NCBI GenBank assembly: GCA_025677815.1
Contig: JAIXMP010000011.1
Coordinates: forward strand, 310,001-374,000
Origin: Phascolomyces articulosus
Taxonomy: Eukaryota > Mucoromycota > Mucoromycetes > Mucorales > Lichtheimiaceae
Reading direction: 5' to 3'
DNA: 64,000 bases
Shown here: positions 60,747 through 64,000 of the stretch, piece after piece
Numbering within the stretch: position 1 is the first letter of the stretch
How the letters are laid out: every line of letters begins with the position of its first letter
The notes under the pieces: model-generated
Told to the model about the DNA's origin: nothing
Databases searched by the model: none
Seen by the model: the letters and a program-made list of their open reading frames with translations, nothing else
Program-made: the position numbers and the translations under genes

Positions 60747-62689
60747 TTATAGAAGCTCTACAAAATTGGCAGGGAACTAAAAAAGAACTCGCATGAGTAT
60801 ATATTTATTCATCTAATCCCCCTCCCCACCCTCATACTTTTTACAAAAGCTTACAATGCCAGTACGGGCATTAATAGTGCCTGTCCACCAGTCATGCTGT
60901 GTATCTGTCTTTTTAGTGATAGTAATGATATCGCCCTTTCGGAATGGCAGATCGCCATCTTGTTCACCAGCAAAATTAAACAAAGCACGAGCACGTGCAT
61001 TATTTGAACCAATGGAGGCTGGAGCAGAAACATCATTAAATCCACGCGAATTACCATAACCACCACCATAAGATTCGCCACCACGATAATTCGATGCTTC
61101 TTTATCCACAAATGTTTCACCATAGACAGGTTGACTATTATACATTGTATTGGATCGTCCAAGACCTCCTCCTCCTCCTCCTCCTCCTCCTCCTCCACGG
61201 CCAATATCATTATCATCACGATAACCACGGCCACCGCCGCCATATCCACTGTCATTATTAAAATCATCTCGACTATTGTTGTTGCCACCCATAAATGCGA
61301 ATCGACCTCCTGTTGTAGCACTTCGATTTAATCCACCACTACCTCCACCACCGGCACCATAGAAATCGCCTGCCGTACTACGACCATGGAAACGGGAATC
61401 CAAGGCACGATAAAGTGAATCTGCTTGTGGAGGAGGTGGAATGGTACCGTTTAATAAATCTTTTGATGATACTTTACGTCCATACATTTTTGCATTGGCG
61501 TCAAAACGTTCAAGTATAACTGAACCTTCCAGGGACACCCCGGCAAAAAGACCTCGTGTTCGACTGTAAGAATAAACAGCGGCAACACTTTTTAATGAAG
61601 CAGTTCCTGACGCTTCAGCATTTCTTCCAATAGGACCAGCCGCCACTATATTATATTAAAAAAGTATTAAACAATTCACCTCTCTACCTTTTTGTTGACT
61701 CTATCTCTCTCTCTCTCTCTCCTTATATAAATTTACCTGAAACATTCCCACCTAAAGTGATGCTACCATGATGCATAAATGTCTTAACTGCAGCAGTAGT
61801 ATTTAATACCATGACGAAATCTGTCAACTCAGCACCTGATAATTTATAACAATAATATGGTGAGATTCAAATGATATATTATTATTATAAACACACGATT
61901 GAATATGATTATTCATTACTATTATTACTAGTACTAGATACTTACCTACTTGACCACCAAATCCCATACCACCGGTCATGATAGCTCCAGGTGCAGACCA
62001 TGCTATAAAAGAAAAAAAAAAGATAAATATATACTTTTTCCCATTTCTTCATTCTTTTGTGTATCTTTTCTCTCTTTCTATACCGATCACTTACATCCAT
62101 CAGGGAGTCTAATTAATAAGAAAAACCAAAATTAAGCTTTTTAGTAAGAAAAAAGAAAAGAACAATGGAATGATGGGAAATTTTCTATAATTATTTTTTT
62201 TTTTTGCGTAGCTTCTTTATTTTACCTTGCAATCACCAGACCCGAACCAGCTCTACCACTGAAAAGAAAACCAGCTTTAAGAACAGTAAAGATGGCAAGA
62301 CCTTTAGCGTTGGCCAAGATACCTGGTGGAATAATCTTATCCAACCCTTGTCCTGGGTCTAATAGATAGATTATAAAATATTAAAAAACCATGTCAATTA
62401 ATACATTATATTATGTTGTCAGTGGCTCCCATTTTTTATATAGAATCTCTCTTTTTTTTTCCTCCCTTCCTTCCTTCTTCAGTGACTTTTTGCAAAAAAA
62501 CGTTCATTTACCAATGAAAGCATTTAAAATGCGACCTGCCTTACGACATTCCGCTAAAAATATGGTGAATATCCTAATATAAGCTCATTGTTCGATAATA
62601 TCCGTTTACCCTTTAAGTGCACGCGAACCGTTTCACGAATTCACCATTCCTAATAAGTTTTCTTTTGAAGACTTACATGCAAGACTCAT
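60747..62689 (-). CDS. YSC84: Ysc84-type SYLF-SH3 actin-patch protein
   Basis: This is a lipid- and actin-binding protein of endocytic patches (yeast Ysc84/Lsb3, human SH3YL1). Eight exons (62677-62689, 62512-62553, 62226-62358, 62095-62108, 61946-62002, 61737-61835, 60855-61645, 60747-60776) give 392 residues. The SYLF domain (residues 1 to about 200) includes KIIPPGILANAKGLAIFTVL, SGRAGSGLVIAR, MGFGGQVGAELTDFVMVLN and AAGPIGRNAEASG. A Gly/Asn/Ser/Tyr-rich linker follows, with a run of ten or more glycines (61160-61198). The C-terminal SH3 domain (ALFNFAGEQDGDLPFRKGD... DWWTG) ends in an exon of only 30 bases that supplies FPANFVELL, the classical SH3 end; without it the frame runs into a false tail at 60813. 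Exon 4 is 14 bases and the first exon 13. Identity is firm. Confidence 0.93.
61160..61198 (-). repeat. GGA (poly-Gly) trinucleotide run in the Ysc84 linker
   Basis: A CCT run on the + strand codes uninterrupted glycines in the protein linker between SYLF and SH3. It is likely variable in length between isolates. The reverse reading frame gives a meaningless poly-Glu or poly-Ser. Confidence 0.85.
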
Positions 62690-63243
62690 CGGTAAAGGGT
62701 TATTTATTTGAAAGGACATTAAATATGTTTTCTAAGAATAGTATAGAAACAATAAGGTTGTTATACAAGAAAAGAAAAGAGAGAAAGAGAAACTGAAAAT
62801 AGACTGTTGGAATAATCATTATTTTTATTGTAATGCGAACAACCTCGGGATGGAATTCAGCCAAGCTTTTTTTTTCCATAGTCAAAAAATTCTCCGCAAT
62901 TAGATGTTCCACCAAAAATACGGTAAAACAAACTTTCCATATATTACGGATTCAAGCCGCACAGACCCGCTTCAAGGAAAGGATTTTCTTATCAGCATAT
63001 TATTATTATTATTATCAGATGGTATGTTCATGTATATTGTTTTATATAATAAAAAGACATAGAGTTTATATATCATAGAGTCATCAAGACGATCATTTAC
63101 AAAAAGTTATATATATATAGAATTTTCATCATACACAACAACGCCAAGAAAGAAATTGTTAATTGTTCTTCTTCAGGTACAAAAACAAGCAATGAAAAAA
63201 CCAAATCATATATAAATGAAAGGGTTCGTTTGTTTCTTTTTTA
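62690..63243. other. Spacer between the Ysc84 and SCP2-domain genes
   Basis: This is the upstream side of Ysc84 and the 3' side of the SCP2 gene. A 71-codon minus-strand frame (62700-62915) has a hydrophobic end and no recognisable pattern; it is not called. No RNA gene is visible. Confidence 0.45.
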
Positions 63244-63985
63244 TTAAAGCTTGCTTGATGCTTGTGCTGACAATTGTTCATTTTGTTGAACAAATTGCAT
63301 TGCTCGCTATAAATATATAATTTATTAATATTGACTACTGCATAATAATAATTAAAAAGGATTCACTTATTTACCTCACGACCACCTGCTTTTTCAAATA
63401 ATTGTTCTAATCGTTGCGCCAAGACCAAGTCTCCACGTACTTTAATTCGACGTTCAACGTAAGCTTTTACACCTGTCAAACTATGATAAATTTATTAATA
63501 TGAGAATTAATCTTTCTATATATAAATATAGAAAGATGATGATTAAGTAATAAACAAAAAACTTACCCTCCTGCAATAAAATTCAAAACATCAGCATCTT
63601 CCACTTGCATTTTAACGACTGGTACTTTTTTAGCACCCACTGTTTGTTTGACTTTGGTAATCACTGGTTTAATTCTATTTCCTACATTATATTAAAAATA
63701 TTTTATCACTACTTTCTTCTCCTCAACTGGTAATACTTGCAGAAGGTATTATATTATGTTCATTCTTTAGAAATTCACTATCTTACCTTGAAATAGGAGA
63801 TACCATGTTGTTGCGGGTTTTCGACGCTTTGTTACATTAAGGATATATAACCCATTTAAATTTGGCCAGAGCTTTGGATCGTCACTTAATTGACGATCTA
63901 ATTCTGGAAACATCATATCTGATACAAGTTTTCGTGGTGGACGAGGCCCTTTCTTTGGCGCTGCTGGGTCAAAAACAAACGACAT
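63244..63985 (-). CDS. SCP2 sterol-binding-domain protein
   Basis: This is a small protein with a sterol carrier protein 2 fold, which binds or transfers sterols and fatty acyl lipids in a hydrophobic pocket. Exons 63787-63985, 63567-63681, 63375-63480 and 63244-63306 give 160 residues. The second half matches the SCP2 pattern best: VVKMQVEDADVLNFIAGG, then LTGVKAYVERRIKVRGDLVL and AQRLEQLFEKAG. The N-terminal part (residues 1-35, rich in Pro, Lys and Arg) precedes the domain. The C-terminus ends SSKL. A terminal SKL tripeptide is the canonical PTS1, so import into peroxisomes is likely, as for other SCP2 proteins. The start codon lies 15 bases from the window edge; the frame is complete but the promoter is outside. 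Confidence 0.88.
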
Positions 63986-64000
63986 AATAAAATTTTTTTG

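Noticed and set aside
60851..61331. Alternative reading frames with poly-Glu or poly-Ser over the Ysc84 linker
   Set aside because: They are produced by the CCT/GGA repeat that codes glycine in the real frame.

Overview
This 64 kb window is nuclear DNA from an AT-rich, intron-dense fungus. The best fit is an early-diverging filamentous fungus of the Mucoromycota, probably Mucorales. The reasons are short GT-AG introns (about 45-250 bases, often rich in A/T runs), 20-plus exons in the longest gene, a fungal ubiquitin-eL40 fusion, Zn2Cys6 factors that begin MRN..PCRNCR, TPR/F-box/LRR proteins of the Dia2/Pof3 type, and a very large hybrid histidine kinase with a kinase-like head and an AAA ATPase. 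The placement is inference; no marker gene settles it. All exon models were assembled by eye from frame, splice signals and protein family. For every spliced gene given with an exon list, the exon lengths sum to a multiple of three.

Layout. 1-7180: gene-poor left end with a 25-base inverted repeat, a tiny cysteine-rich secreted protein and a ten-exon cytochrome P450. 7181-12533: housekeeping genes for ubiquitin-eL40, Ran GTPase and thioredoxin, separated by a TATAG microsatellite. 13486-15057: an intronless HET-like protein. 15567-21116: Vps41 (HOPS) and PBDC1, divergent over a 237-base shared promoter. 22133-24468: mitochondrial L-2-hydroxyglutarate dehydrogenase. 26268-28800: first TPR/F-box/LRR protein. 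30975-38376: three tandem, co-directional, paralogous Zn2Cys6 transcription factors. 39391-44176: a TGFBRAP1/Vps3-type CORVET subunit. 44177-48321: gene-poor, with GC-rich islands and coding-like relics. 48322-58060: a 23-exon, about 2514-residue hybrid histidine kinase. 58242-60330: second TPR/F-box/LRR protein. 60747-62689: a Ysc84-type SYLF-SH3 actin-patch protein. 63244-63985: an SCP2 sterol-carrier-domain protein.

Functional themes. Vps41 and Vps3 are specific subunits of the sister endolysosomal tethers HOPS and CORVET, and Ysc84 and the SCP2 protein also concern endocytosis or lipids. Ubiquitin and two F-box proteins belong to ubiquitin-dependent turnover. I saw no rRNA, tRNA, CRISPR, phage or intact transposon, and nothing that amounts to a defence or mobile system. 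The most promising oddities are the tandem transcription-factor array with its zinc cluster split by an intron, four RFX/X-box-like sites at about 26-base steps upstream of thioredoxin, and the catalytically degenerate kinase-like domain and degenerate receiver in the hybrid histidine kinase.
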